Below are positions 1 through 9,136 of a DNA stretch of 43,787 nt, piece after piece. The stretch covers positions 1 through 43,787 of the forward strand of contig CBFFRQ010000199.1 of NCBI GenBank assembly GCA_965644315.1, written 5' to 3'. The DNA comes from Caecitellus pseudoparvulus. Lineage: Eukaryota; Bigyra: Bicosoecida. Within the stretch, counting starts at the first letter, position 1; each line of letters opens with the position of its first letter. Position numbers and translations under genes: made by a program. The notes beneath the pieces were generated by a model that was not told the origin of the DNA, did not search any database, and saw only the letters and a list, made by a program, of their open reading frames with translations.

Positions 1-14
1 TTGGTGGATCAAGG
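1..14 (+). repeat. Left terminal inverted repeat (candidate)
   Basis: TTGGTGGATCAAGG is the inverted partner of 4502-4515 with a single mismatch. It lies at the window edge and may extend further left. Confidence 0.55.
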
Positions 15-320
15 CGAGATACCAACGGCTTGTGTCAATCCTGTGAGATCAACACATCGACTTAGAATCTTTCTATGTTTGCGCTAGTTGACTGTCGGGA
101 AAAAGAGAATGTACCATGCCTGAGGAACTGTTTTAGCCATTTTGGCGAGATCAACGAGCCGAACCTTGATTTTTTGCCCCAGGCGTTAGTGAGAAAGGGG
201 TCGCACGCTGTCGAGACAGGAAATCAACCCTGAGAGAGTCAGCACTGCAAGAGCGGCGATTAGGACTCTGGAAATCAAGCATTGGTACAATTATTCGGGT
301 GTTGTGGCATTTTCGAGGCA

Positions 321-2465
321 ATGGAGTCCACCCAATCACGCTTGGTGCAGCCGAGCGTTTCTGTCACCCCGACAACGGCAGCATCCGTTGAGCGACGGGC
401 CTCTGCGCCACATTCTGCATGTTGCGTGATTCAACATGTCGGTCACAAGTTGATCAAAAGGGTATACCATAAAACACAAAAGCTGCGGGGCACGAAACGT
501 CGCAACATCGACCGCAACGACTCGATGGAGGGGGCCAGGCTGCACCCCAAAATCCGCAAGGGGACACCCACCTACGAATTCCTCACATCGGGCGAGTGCC
601 TCACCTTCATGCGCATGAGAGCAAGAAATTTAGCCAAAGCCCTCTCTGGCTTGATATCGGACAGCTTCTTGAGGTGGAACGCCCTCAGGGACATCCAGAA
701 TGGGCGTGAAGCCGACCTCTTGCTCGGGGTGATGATGGTGTGTGCCGGGCGCAACCGCCAAGAGATCACGTCTAGGCTGAGCATTGCCGCTACTACTCTC
801 CAAGACAGCATTCCTCGGTTGATTCCAGTGCTGAAGACCTTCTTTTACAAAGCGCTGCCCTGGGCAGTGCTTCCAGAGCACCGCAGAGAGGCGCTTTCCT
901 TCCATGGTGGACTGGCTCCAGGGCTGGTAGGGTTCGTAGACGGCCTGACATGGGAGACGAAAGCAACTTCTTCAGACAAAGAGAACCGCATCTGGTACAG
1001 CAACCACCACTCGATGTACGGGTACAACTTTCTGTTGTTCTGCAGTGTTTCGGGGAGGGTTATATGGATCGAACCCATGGGCAAGGGCAACACAGTGTCT
1101 GAGATTGCAGCCGCGCGACGAGCAACCGAGCGCATGCTGCGCTCAGGCGCCATCAAGCAAGGCGAGTACTTTGTCGGTGACGGTGTATTCCAGGGAGTCA
1201 GGCCTGCTGTGCGGCACCTTCCGGGCAACAAGGCGTTGGAGAAGATGGCGGCCCGAGTTCAGTCTCTGTGGGTCTCCTCGCCAGCCCCTGGCTCTCTGCA
1301 TTCTCCACGGGACTTGGCAAGAGCAACGGCTTCCGCCCTGGCACACAAAACTGTGCAGCGTAAGATCTTCGTGTCAGGTCGCCAGGTTGTCGAGAACTGT
1401 GTGAAGGAGTTCAAGACGGTGTGTGGTCTCGTCCGATCGTCCAGTGTCAGACCATTGCAAGCGCAAACCAAGGAAAAAGAGATCAGAGACATGGGGTACA
1501 TTACTGCTGGGATGCTCGCTTTCCAACAAGCAGAGGGGCACCGGGTTCCTCGGTCAGAGCAGTGGCTCCACATCCGCGGTTCGCGTCAGCCAGCACTCGT
1601 CCTGTTTGAGCTGTTTGCATCCTTGGCTGGAGATTGTCCTGCTTCTAATCGCCGTGACAGTGAACTTGACGCAAGCCTTCCGAGCGGCATCGCGAAACGA
1701 AGGAGCGTATCTTTTCTTCATGACGTCTTACGGCTGCTTCGCGGGGCCGAGTTGGGTACGGCCGGGAGGCCTTCACTGGAACGAAGCGATATTGAGGCTG
1801 CTACTCAGCTGCAGCAAGTGCTCGCCTGGTCGGAACAAGGGAACTTGTCTCCTCTTGTAAGTGGCATTTTGTGCGGTGGTCTCACAGAACTTGGCAGGCT
1901 GAAAAAGCAGCGCAGGCAGGTAGCTGTCTCGCCACGCTCTGGTGTCGCATCCCCTGGGGGGGCCTCCTCTCCTGGCATCATGACATCGCCACACTCTCCA
2001 CCTGGATACTGCCGCCCCGCCAAGACTGACGACGACAAGGTACGCCCACAGGAAGTCATGGATCTTGAAAAGCTGTGGGGTGCTGCAGCAGACAAGGCTG
2101 CTCTTGCCGGCAAGCCAGTTGTAGTCGGCAAGTACAATCATGATCCTGAGCTGTCCTACCCTCGTGGGATCGTCTACGCTCTTATTGAACCCACTCGAGA
2201 CACCGCCACTTTTGAGGAGTCAGAAGAGGCGTATGATGTGTGGTACTATGACAAGTACGGAGATGAACTCCTCGAGACCCTCCCTGATGGGCAGACCGGA
2301 GGGCACTTGCTCACATCCCTCCTTGAAGCAGAGACCCGCGACGTGGCAAAGAAAGACTACACGTGGCTCCCACCAGAGCACTTCAAGGAGGACTTTGACG
2401 GGAGTCAGCTTGTCGCGTACATGATGGATTGTCAGTCCTACAACTACGGCTACGTGAACGAGTGA
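321..2465 (+). CDS. PIF/Harbinger-type DDE transposase (HARBI1-like) with C-terminal extension
   Basis: Encodes 714 aa from the first in-frame ATG; the frame stays open upstream to a TTG at 282. Residues about 133-165 fit the helix-turn-helix that precedes the nuclease in HARBI1-type proteins. The RNase H-like core shows FVDG (Asp207), a YN-H-less variant of the usual segment after it, VGDG (Asp287) and VENCVKEF (Glu358), giving a complete D-D-E triad of the DDE_Tnp_4 type. The family catalyses cut-and-paste excision and integration in the nucleus. The C-terminal region from about residue 600 is acidic and Tyr-rich and is not part of the usual fold; I do not recognise it. No introns. The stop lies 5 bases from the stop of the convergent second element gene. 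Family assignment is strong; activity is inferred from intact motifs only. Confidence 0.85.
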   Translation: MESTQSRLVQPSVSVTPTTAASVERRASAPHSACCVIQHVGHKLIKRVYHKTQKLRGTKRRNIDRNDSMEGARLHPKIRKGTPTYEFLTSGECLTFMRMRARNLAKALSGLISDSFLRWNALRDIQNGREADLLLGVMMVCAGRNRQEITSRLSIAATTLQDSIPRLIPVLKTFFYKALPWAVLPEHRREALSFHGGLAPGLVGFVDGLTWETKATSSDKENRIWYSNHHSMYGYNFLLFCSVSGRVIWIEPMGKGNTVSEIAAARRATERMLRSGAIKQGEYFVGDGVFQGVRPAVRHLPGNKALEKMAARVQSLWVSSPAPGSLHSPRDLARATASALAHKTVQRKIFVSGRQVVENCVKEFKTVCGLVRSSSVRPLQAQTKEKEIRDMGYITAGMLAFQQAEGHRVPRSEQWLHIRGSRQPALVLFELFASLAGDCPASNRRDSELDASLPSGIAKRRSVSFLHDVLRLLRGAELGTAGRPSLERSDIEAATQLQQVLAWSEQGNLSPLVSGILCGGLTELGRLKKQRRQVAVSPRSGVASPGGASSPGIMTSPHSPPGYCRPAKTDDDKVRPQEVMDLEKLWGAAADKAALAGKPVVVGKYNHDPELSYPRGIVYALIEPTRDTATFEESEEAYDVWYYDKYGDELLETLPDGQTGGHLLTSLLEAETRDVAKKDYTWLPPEHFKEDFDGSQLVAYMMDCQSYNYGYVNE

Positions 2466-2470
2466 AACAA

Positions 2471-3892
2471 TCACGGGGAGTCAGAGTGCCCTCGGCGGCG
2501 TCTGTTGTATCTCGCTACGTCTTGGAGAAATGCATCTCCTGTGCTTGGCACGTTGTCAGTGAAGTTTGGGCGAGTTCTCTTGTGACCGCCAATGGTGGGG
2601 CGGTCCGAAGCCTCGGGTGAAGGAGTTGGGGCGGGACCACCTAATCCTTCTTGCCGCATCGCACCAGAAGAGCTCGGTGGGGCACGAGAAGAAGATGGTG
2701 ACCTCGAAGCACTTGCAGTGTCAGCGGGAATGTGCCCAGTTTGTGAAGAAGCTATGACACTGAGGAGCTCCACAGCTCTCCTCTGATCTGCCCGGCCCTG
2801 GTCCACTTTGTCCACGAGCAGCACGAGCATCTCTGCCATTTTCTCGAATGGTGCAAGAAGGGCAATCGCATCACGAGCAAAAGCATTTACTGCCGAAGAA
2901 ATGCCCATCCCCACCAGCGCCGATTGACGCGCAGCTTCTGCTCGGGCAGCACGTTGCGCATCGGGCTCCACGGGCTCTTCCCCAGGCTGTGACTGTCCGG
3001 CCAGATCGTGCGAGTCATGAGGCAGATGAGGATTCTCGAGCAACGCGCTGTGGCTTTGGGTGCTACTCGCAAAAGACGAATCCAAGGAGCTCTCTCCGCT
3101 GCCCTCAACTGGACCCAGCCCTCCGGTGGGCGGCGTGGGTTGGGGGGCGGGTGCTTGCCCCAGAGATATCCCGAGGGAGGGGACAGTAGGAACGTTGCTG
3201 GCACTTCCTTGCGATTCTTGACTTACAGCTGACCCTTGGATTCCGGGTGGCCCCAGTGAACCCTGCTGGGTGTGGAGTGTTTGCATCGGCAAGCCAACAG
3301 CGTGGCTCTGGACCTGCGTGAAGGTTGCCAGGCTCGCACGAGGGGCGTTGTGGAGGTCCAAGAGTCTGCGGACCAACCACATGTCAATGAGAGCATGAAA
3401 GGAAATAGGTACGATGTCCTCGTAAACACGGAACATGGTCTGCACCATGTCCGCGACGGTTGGGTAAACAGTCCGGCTGGTGCTCGGTAGGCCTCGCATG
3501 GCACATGCCTTGTCCCACAGCTCAGTGAACACGTCTTGGAACTCAGCGTGTGCCTTGTTCAGGTTCTTCCTTGTTGCATGGTAAAACATGCAGTGGGTAG
3601 CATGAAACACGGCTGATGCATGTGCCTTGCACTTCGGCCGGGAGCACAGTCCATGACTGTCCAGCTTCTGGAAGGAGAATTCGGGGATGAGAGCGGGGTC
3701 CAATACAAAGACGGGGGCATTTCTGTTCGAAAGGCGCAGGATTGCGTCGCCCAGGATGTGTCCATCCACGGGGATGCCCAATTCAGAGAGCATGGTAGCT
3801 GGACTTTGTAGGTTGTTTGCACCACTCGGGTCAAAGGGGCGCTCCCGAGACAGACAAGAGAAGGAAAGTGACCCAGGAGTTGTGCCCAACAT
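2471..3892 (-). CDS. Second transposon protein, unknown, with Cys/His cluster
   Basis: Encodes 473 aa from ATG at 3892; a GTG lies four codons upstream. Residues 80-105 hold a cluster of His80, Cys83, Cys88, His91, His97, His100, Cys101 and His105, which could bind zinc. Residues about 100-230 look helical and folded. The rest is Pro/Ser/Gly/Gln-rich and likely disordered, ending in a basic RRRRGH tail. Harbinger elements typically encode a second protein (often Myb/SANT-like) that binds DNA and escorts the transposase to the nucleus. This protein sits in that genetic position but shows no Myb motif I can recognise. It is convergent with the transposase and intronless. The helper role is inferred from position only. 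Confidence 0.6.
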   Translation of the reverse strand: MLGTTPGSLSFSCLSRERPFDPSGANNLQSPATMLSELGIPVDGHILGDAILRLSNRNAPVFVLDPALIPEFSFQKLDSHGLCSRPKCKAHASAVFHATHCMFYHATRKNLNKAHAEFQDVFTELWDKACAMRGLPSTSRTVYPTVADMVQTMFRVYEDIVPISFHALIDMWLVRRLLDLHNAPRASLATFTQVQSHAVGLPMQTLHTQQGSLGPPGIQGSAVSQESQGSASNVPTVPSLGISLGQAPAPQPTPPTGGLGPVEGSGESSLDSSFASSTQSHSALLENPHLPHDSHDLAGQSQPGEEPVEPDAQRAARAEAARQSALVGMGISSAVNAFARDAIALLAPFEKMAEMLVLLVDKVDQGRADQRRAVELLSVIASSQTGHIPADTASASRSPSSSRAPPSSSGAMRQEGLGGPAPTPSPEASDRPTIGGHKRTRPNFTDNVPSTGDAFLQDVARYNRRRRGHSDSP

Positions 3893-4832
3893 GCCCCCCG
3901 TCACTGGGGCGTCCTTTGTGTTGTAGAGAATCGCCTATTTGGCAAAGGAGGGGGGGAAGTGTGACGGTATGCGTAGCGATTTCCGCACACCGTTTCAAAC
4001 CCTCACAGCTGCAAGAATGGTGTGCTCCGGTGGACTCAATGCAGTCCCCCTTTGTGACTTCGCACGCCGATCTAGCCTCCCTTGGGCTTGAAGTCCCGCC
4101 TGCTTTCACGGTAGGGGAGACCTTGACCTGTGAGCAACGCTCAAAATCTTGCCGTTATGCTCACCATTCAAACTGTGCTCGAGACTTGCTGAGGAAAGTA
4201 CCAAGACCAAGGCACTGAGTGGCAATTCAGTGCAAAGCGGAGAAACAGATGAGTATCCGTTTTAGGCGAACGAGCGGGCCTACGTTGCGCTGGGGCAGGG
4301 CTGCCGATCGAGACACGAGCACAAACGGCTACAAACACCCGCGTACTGCCGCACCCTCAGTTGCACGAAAAAAAGAACACCCAACAAGGCATACATGAGT
4401 GGATGGGAGGCGCTGGTAAATTCATATTGCACAACACCTCCTCACTGTGGAAATCGACTCCGCTGGTGACAAATCACAGGGGCCCCTGGAGTTCAAACCA
4501 ACCCTGATCCACCAATCCGTGACGCACCCTCAGGGCCGTGAAGCTTGGCGCAAGGCTGTCCCACAGGATTCTGTGAGCAAACAAAGACCATCTCCGTTAC
4601 TCACCCACAGCCTCCCACGTGCATGTGGCGTCCATGTCGAAGTGGACGGCACTTCACAGCCCCGAGCACCACCATGCTGCGTGGCTTGTCTGTGCCAGCT
4701 CCTTTATGTGGGCGTGTCGAGGGCCATCACCAGCGATACTGAGCTCCAACGTGCTCACCAAGCCCAAGCAAAAAACAGAAACACATGGATTAGTGTTGGA
4801 GCTTGCACGCCGGGATCAACTTTCGAGCGTGT
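3893..4832. other. Right arm of transposon and leader of glycosyltransferase gene
   Basis: 3893-4515 is upstream of the second transposon gene and should contain its promoter and the right terminal repeat. 4516-4832 is flanking DNA leading into the glycosyltransferase gene. I see no convincing coding region or RNA gene. Confidence 0.5.
4502..4515 (-). repeat. Right terminal inverted repeat (candidate)
   Basis: On the minus strand this reads TTGGTGGATCAGGG, matching the left end except at one position. No target duplication can be checked because the left flank is outside the window. The next bases rightwards are TCC. Confidence 0.55.
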
Positions 4833-7121
4833 ATGCTAAACATGAGCGGTGTGCCGCTCGGGGCGGCTGGTGTGGCATCGCCTCAGGCTGTTGGCGAGGC
4901 AGGGCCACGTGAATCCCCTTTGCAGGAAGTTGGACGTCCTTCGAAGACCAGCACGGAGGCTAGAAAGCGGCCTCGGTATGGAGTCGCGTGCATTGCGGCT
5001 GGGATTGTTGTTATGCTTCTGGGCTCGTCTTTTGTGGTTTCGTACGCAAGCGGGCCAAGTGGAGGTCTGGCCGGGACGCTGGAGAGGATCTCCGTTTGGC
5101 CCCGAGCACGGAGCGAGGCGCAGCCTTGCACAGAACCAGGCGGCCAACACCCACCGAATGCTACTGAGTCATGCGGCTCCGCTTCGATTGGGTCACTGAG
5201 AGGGCGGGATGGCTGCTGCGAGGTTGGGCAAGAAGTGGAGACAATGGAAAACCTACGCCCGGGCATAGCTTTGGACAGCGGCTCAACGATGTCGCCGACT
5301 CCACCTCCCGAGGGGAGAGAAGCAGACTTCATCTCCATGCTGAATTTTTCGATGAGACGAACTGAGGTTGGCACATGGTCTGTGGTGCAGCCTCCTTGGC
5401 TCGCGGAAGCACTGACACCCACCCTGACACCTGCCAGTGCGCCGGCCAGACTAGACTGGCACTCCGTGTGCAAAGGTACAGCTGCTGATCACTCTACAAC
5501 TCACCCTACCGAGCCTGTGGACGGCGGTGTTCGGATCAGGCAAGGAAGCCACTTCTCCGGTGAACCCCATGAGCTGTATCGTCAGATGGCGCGAGGGTTG
5601 TGTGTTGTGTTGCTGCAGCACCCGTCCACAACACTACCCTCAGGCGAAGCTATGCCTGCAGAGACTATACGATTCCCCCACAACGATTGGTGGGCCCCTG
5701 TGGACCCCTGGGACTCTTGGGCTACAACCCGTGCGGTCTGGGCAGAGTACCTCAAGTCTCAATCTCTACCAGGCCGCATGGTGCTGACCGAGCCCCTTAC
5801 GCGCCGCTCCCATGCAAGCATTGTGGTCTTGCGTAACCCCCTGCTGTGGCCTGAAGGCTTCGCTTTCAGCAGAGCGGCCACGCTTGGCGGGGGAGGCTGT
5901 CGGGAGTGGTCCTACTTCCAGAAGGAAGGGGACTTCATCGCCGGCTTGGGGCCACCTGCCCAGGCAAAACCTGAGGGTCAGCCCATCACTGTCAAAGGGC
6001 TCAAGCAAGAAAGAATCCCACACATCAACGGGACTGTTCTGCATGTGAACATGCTGTGGCAGTCTGGCCACTACCACTACATGTCTGAGCTCTTGCCGCG
6101 CATCTGGATCTCGAGGGCACTGTTGCTGAAGGATACTTCAATTGTCATAACAACAGGGAGCGCCATTTCAGGCACGCTTCGAGAAGCTATGGATCTGTTT
6201 GGCGTCTCTCCAAGCCGCCTACGTATCATGACGTCCCCTTTCACGTCAGATTGGGCCGTGGTACCTTCTGGATCGGGGTGCACCACAACGTCACCAGCTT
6301 TGCAAGAGCTGTCCACGATGGGAGACTATATCCTCTCTAGTGCTCTGCAGAAGGAGGCACAAAACACGAACGCACCCTATGCAACTGTTGTAAAGAGTTT
6401 GATTGATGGGATGGTGCAGAGCAAGTCGTCTCCCCTTCCGCAGCCTTCGGTTCTGTCAAGGGGTTCGCCGCCCCCGCGGGAGGCGATGCCGAGCATGCAG
6501 CACGTGTGGAATATTTCGGAACATACCATGCACGACTACAATCGCAGCTACTTACGCATTCCAGAGCAGCTGAGAGTTATGCTTCCCGACGATTTGCTGC
6601 CTGCTGGCCCGGTGCCCGGTCGTGTCATTCCTCGCGATGCCAGCCGAACTGCGGCCGTGCGGTCATTCGACGCCGCAGTGACGGCCCTCCCACGTCCTTT
6701 GGTGCTCGTCATTCATCGCACTGCCAAGCGGCTTCTGGGAAATGAAGGTGAGGTTTTGGAGTGGATCCACGATGTGCTGCCCGATGCTGATGTGCTGCTA
6801 TATAAGTCACTGCCGTTGGGACAGCAAGCCATGGCTTTCCGCATGGCGGCACTGATCGTGGCACCGCACGGGGCAGGGCTCATCAATGTGATATTTTGCA
6901 AGGCTGATACGCCTGTTGTAGAAGTGCACACCGGACAGTCAGAGAAGGAACCGAACCTCTCTCCGTGGCCGGCAGTGTACTCGCAGCTGACCCGGGGGAT
7001 GGGGAGTGCGTACTTTGTGCTCATGGCCCCAGGCACGAGCTCTACGATGCACGTTAGCGAAGGCCCATTCAAGGACATGGTCAGGCGAGCTTGGGCGTTG
7101 TCTTGGTGGCACAGTGCGTAG
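4833..7121 (+). CDS. Type II membrane glycosyltransferase, GT61/DUF563 family
   Basis: Encodes 762 aa from the first ATG (4833); ATG at 4842 is an alternative. A basic N-terminus (RKRPRYG) precedes one hydrophobic segment at about residues 49-72, the signal-anchor layout of Golgi glycosyltransferases. A long low-complexity stem follows. The catalytic part carries GT61 hallmarks: GHYHYMSELLPR (412-423), an arginine motif in VLVIHRTAKR, and the C-terminal APHGAGL (PHGAG at 678-682) followed by VVEVH. GT61 enzymes transfer xylose, arabinose or GlcNAc to glycans in the Golgi lumen; the donor and acceptor here cannot be told. No introns. The protein is longer than most GT61 members because of the stem. 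Transcription converges on the ankyrin cluster. Confidence 0.85.
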   Translation: MLNMSGVPLGAAGVASPQAVGEAGPRESPLQEVGRPSKTSTEARKRPRYGVACIAAGIVVMLLGSSFVVSYASGPSGGLAGTLERISVWPRARSEAQPCTEPGGQHPPNATESCGSASIGSLRGRDGCCEVGQEVETMENLRPGIALDSGSTMSPTPPPEGREADFISMLNFSMRRTEVGTWSVVQPPWLAEALTPTLTPASAPARLDWHSVCKGTAADHSTTHPTEPVDGGVRIRQGSHFSGEPHELYRQMARGLCVVLLQHPSTTLPSGEAMPAETIRFPHNDWWAPVDPWDSWATTRAVWAEYLKSQSLPGRMVLTEPLTRRSHASIVVLRNPLLWPEGFAFSRAATLGGGGCREWSYFQKEGDFIAGLGPPAQAKPEGQPITVKGLKQERIPHINGTVLHVNMLWQSGHYHYMSELLPRIWISRALLLKDTSIVITTGSAISGTLREAMDLFGVSPSRLRIMTSPFTSDWAVVPSGSGCTTTSPALQELSTMGDYILSSALQKEAQNTNAPYATVVKSLIDGMVQSKSSPLPQPSVLSRGSPPPREAMPSMQHVWNISEHTMHDYNRSYLRIPEQLRVMLPDDLLPAGPVPGRVIPRDASRTAAVRSFDAAVTALPRPLVLVIHRTAKRLLGNEGEVLEWIHDVLPDADVLLYKSLPLGQQAMAFRMAALIVAPHGAGLINVIFCKADTPVVEVHTGQSEKEPNLSPWPAVYSQLTRGMGSAYFVLMAPGTSSTMHVSEGPFKDMVRRAWALSWWHSA

Positions 7122-8051
7122 TGAGCTGGCCGCCGCCTGAGATGCCAAGGACCATCGCTTGCTTGGGCGATGGTGTGCCCAGAGAGCAAGTGAGGGCGAT
7201 GAAAAGCTCACGAAAGCGCACATAAATGTGCGAGATTCTGCGGTACGGTGCCTTGTCTGACTGAGCAAGCCTTTGACCACCCTGGCTTCGCGCTTGACGA
7301 GTTGACGTCTTGTGCAGGCTGCCGAAAAGATTCACAGACTTGGCCCTCGAGGTCGAAGTTCCGATTCCAATCACGGCATTGAGTTCCTTTCAAGTTACAC
7401 GTTCTGGCAACTCAGCAAGGTATCTCTGTCCAAGCCAATGCACATTTGATGGATACGGTTCAATTGAAACGTTCTCGCCCACCTGCATGTCGCGGAGCGT
7501 CTTGGAGGCCTATTGATGAGTGCTACCAGGAACACAAACAAAACTATCACTAAAAGTGTTCATATACTCATTTTTGGCCACTAGCACCTGCGATTCCTGC
7601 CTGCTTGGCTGCAACACTGCAGTCCCTCATTGGCTGGCTCTGTCTCAACAACACGGCAGGTGCTGAGAGGTGGAGCTGGCAAACCCAGGGCTGTCGGGGG
7701 GAGGAGGGGGTGAGACAGCACACTGTCGAGTGCAGTATCACCCTGATGTCACTTTTATCCTGATTGTCTTGCTTCCTAGGTAGATACGGACCCTGTGCAG
7801 ACTTGGAGCACCCCCCCCTTCCGATGTGGAAATACTCCACGGTTTGGGGTGCAAGATGCTGAAACTGCCGAAATCGAATTAAACTACCACCAATCAGCGT
7901 CAGCTACACTGAAAAGAAAATGGCTCGTGAAGCTGGCACGGACGGCGCTGCAAGTTGACGATGAGGTGGACGGCAGAAATCAACAACAAATCTCCAGTGC
8001 ACCCTGCACTTTGTAGCGAGAGAAGCACGCAAACCAGTGCAAACTGCTTCC
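7122..8051. other. Convergent intergenic region without recognised genes
   Basis: 930 bases between the 3' end of the glycosyltransferase gene and the 3' end of the first ankyrin gene. Only short, compositionally uninteresting frames are present. A C-rich run lies near 7810. I see no RNA gene or repeat. Confidence 0.6.
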
Positions 8052-9056
8052 TCATGCAATAGCAGTCGATAATCTGAGGAGCAATAGTGACCTCCGCCCA
8101 TTGCGCGTGCTCGTGCCGCTCCAGGCAGCGTCCTTGGCTGCCTGCACGGCAATGCCCCCTGCCGCTCGCCAAGTCTGCGCGGGTATAGCTCGGCGGCCTG
8201 TCAACGCCATCAATTCCCGCAAAACGCCGTGGTGCTGCTTCCTACACGCAACTCTGAAGCCGTTTTCAGGCCCGCCGAACCCACTCGCATGAACGTCAAC
8301 CTCTCGATCGCCCGACAGAGCCAGTAGCTCGCGAACCACAGCAACACGGCCGCACAGGCAGGCTCCTCTGAAGCCAGCCTCAGGTCCAGCCCAGTCCACA
8401 GCGTGTACGTTCACTGCCCTGTCTCCCGTCTGGGCCAGCAACACCTTCACAAGTGCAACATGTCCACGTGCACAAGCACTTCGAAACGCAGCCTCCCCCC
8501 CGGCATGCACATCTACTGACCGGTCACCCGTCAGAGCCAAAAGCTCACTCACAATGTCGACATGGCCTTGTGAGCATGCGTAACGGAAGCAAACTTCAGG
8601 TCCCTGCCAATCATGAACGTGCACGTCGATGGTGCGCGGGCCCCGCAACGAAAGCAGCTCCCGCACCACACCCACGTGACCATTGTGGCAAGCCCCACGG
8701 AAGGCTGCCTCTTTTTCGTCTTTGCCGCCCTCGTGTACGTCCACTGCCTGGCTGCCGCCCAGCGCGAGCAGCTCACGCACGAGCGCCTCGTGCCCAACAC
8801 GACACGCCACCACAAAGCCAGCAGTCGTCTCTGCACTTGATAGCACCTCCACAGCACTCCCGCAGCTTACTCCGTCGCCACACAGCATGTGCATCAGTGC
8901 TTCAGCATCATCACCCTCACACGCAGCACGCCAGCGAGCCGCATACCCGGCCGCACCTGCCTCAGCCGCCATGGCGTGGTGGCTCAGATTCCGCACCCAC
9001 CCCTCCCTCTGCGACGCCAACCGCACCAGCAAGGCCGAAACCTGCACACCCAGCAT
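8052..9056 (-). CDS. Ankyrin-repeat protein 1 (short mosaic member)
   Basis: 334 aa from ATG at 9056; ATG at 8972 is the position matching the start of the fourth family member and may be the real start. After a short cap it consists of degenerate ankyrin units of the form GHVxVVRELLALxGDRxVDVHA, 32-37 residues each. It ends in the family tail (AKDAAW, GTSTR, RR). The first ~100 residues are almost identical to the neighbouring 9137 gene; the interior and C-terminus then diverge, so the gene is a mosaic with fewer repeats. Ankyrin domains mediate protein binding; the partner is unknown. There is no signal peptide or membrane segment, so it is probably intracellular. Confidence 0.85.
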   Translation of the reverse strand: MLGVQVSALLVRLASQREGWVRNLSHHAMAAEAGAAGYAARWRAACEGDDAEALMHMLCGDGVSCGSAVEVLSSAETTAGFVVACRVGHEALVRELLALGGSQAVDVHEGGKDEKEAAFRGACHNGHVGVVRELLSLRGPRTIDVHVHDWQGPEVCFRYACSQGHVDIVSELLALTGDRSVDVHAGGEAAFRSACARGHVALVKVLLAQTGDRAVNVHAVDWAGPEAGFRGACLCGRVAVVRELLALSGDREVDVHASGFGGPENGFRVACRKQHHGVLRELMALTGRRAIPAQTWRAAGGIAVQAAKDAAWSGTSTRNGRRSLLLLRLSTAIA

Positions 9057-9136
9057 GCCTTCCACCACACAATGCTAGATGCAACTGAATTGTGCCGCTG
9101 TCAATGCCCCCTCACACCACGCCAAGCCACCCCCCT

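Larger units (their letters stand above)
1..4515. mobile_element. PIF/Harbinger-like DNA transposon with two convergent genes
   Basis: The span holds a DDE transposase gene (+) and an unrelated second gene (-) whose stop codons are only 5 bases apart. It is bracketed by TTGGTGGATCAAGG at positions 1-14 and the near-perfect reverse complement at 4502-4515 (13 of 14 bases match). A transposase plus a second protein gene between short inverted repeats is the standard layout of PIF/Harbinger and related elements; convergent orientation also occurs in that superfamily. The left repeat starts at the first base of the window, so the true end and the target-site duplication cannot be seen. Both genes are intact uninterrupted frames, so the copy may be recent. 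The right boundary rests only on the short repeat match. Confidence 0.65.

Noticed and set aside
282-320. TTG as transposase start
   Set aside because: Non-ATG initiation is not expected in a eukaryotic nuclear gene, and ATG follows at 321. The same logic moved the glycosyltransferase start to 4833 and the ankyrin starts off GTG.
1-4515. Virophage/Maverick-like or retroelement origin for the left element
   Set aside because: There is no polymerase, integrase, capsid or ATPase gene, and no reverse transcriptase. The only recognisable enzyme is a DDE_Tnp_4 transposase.
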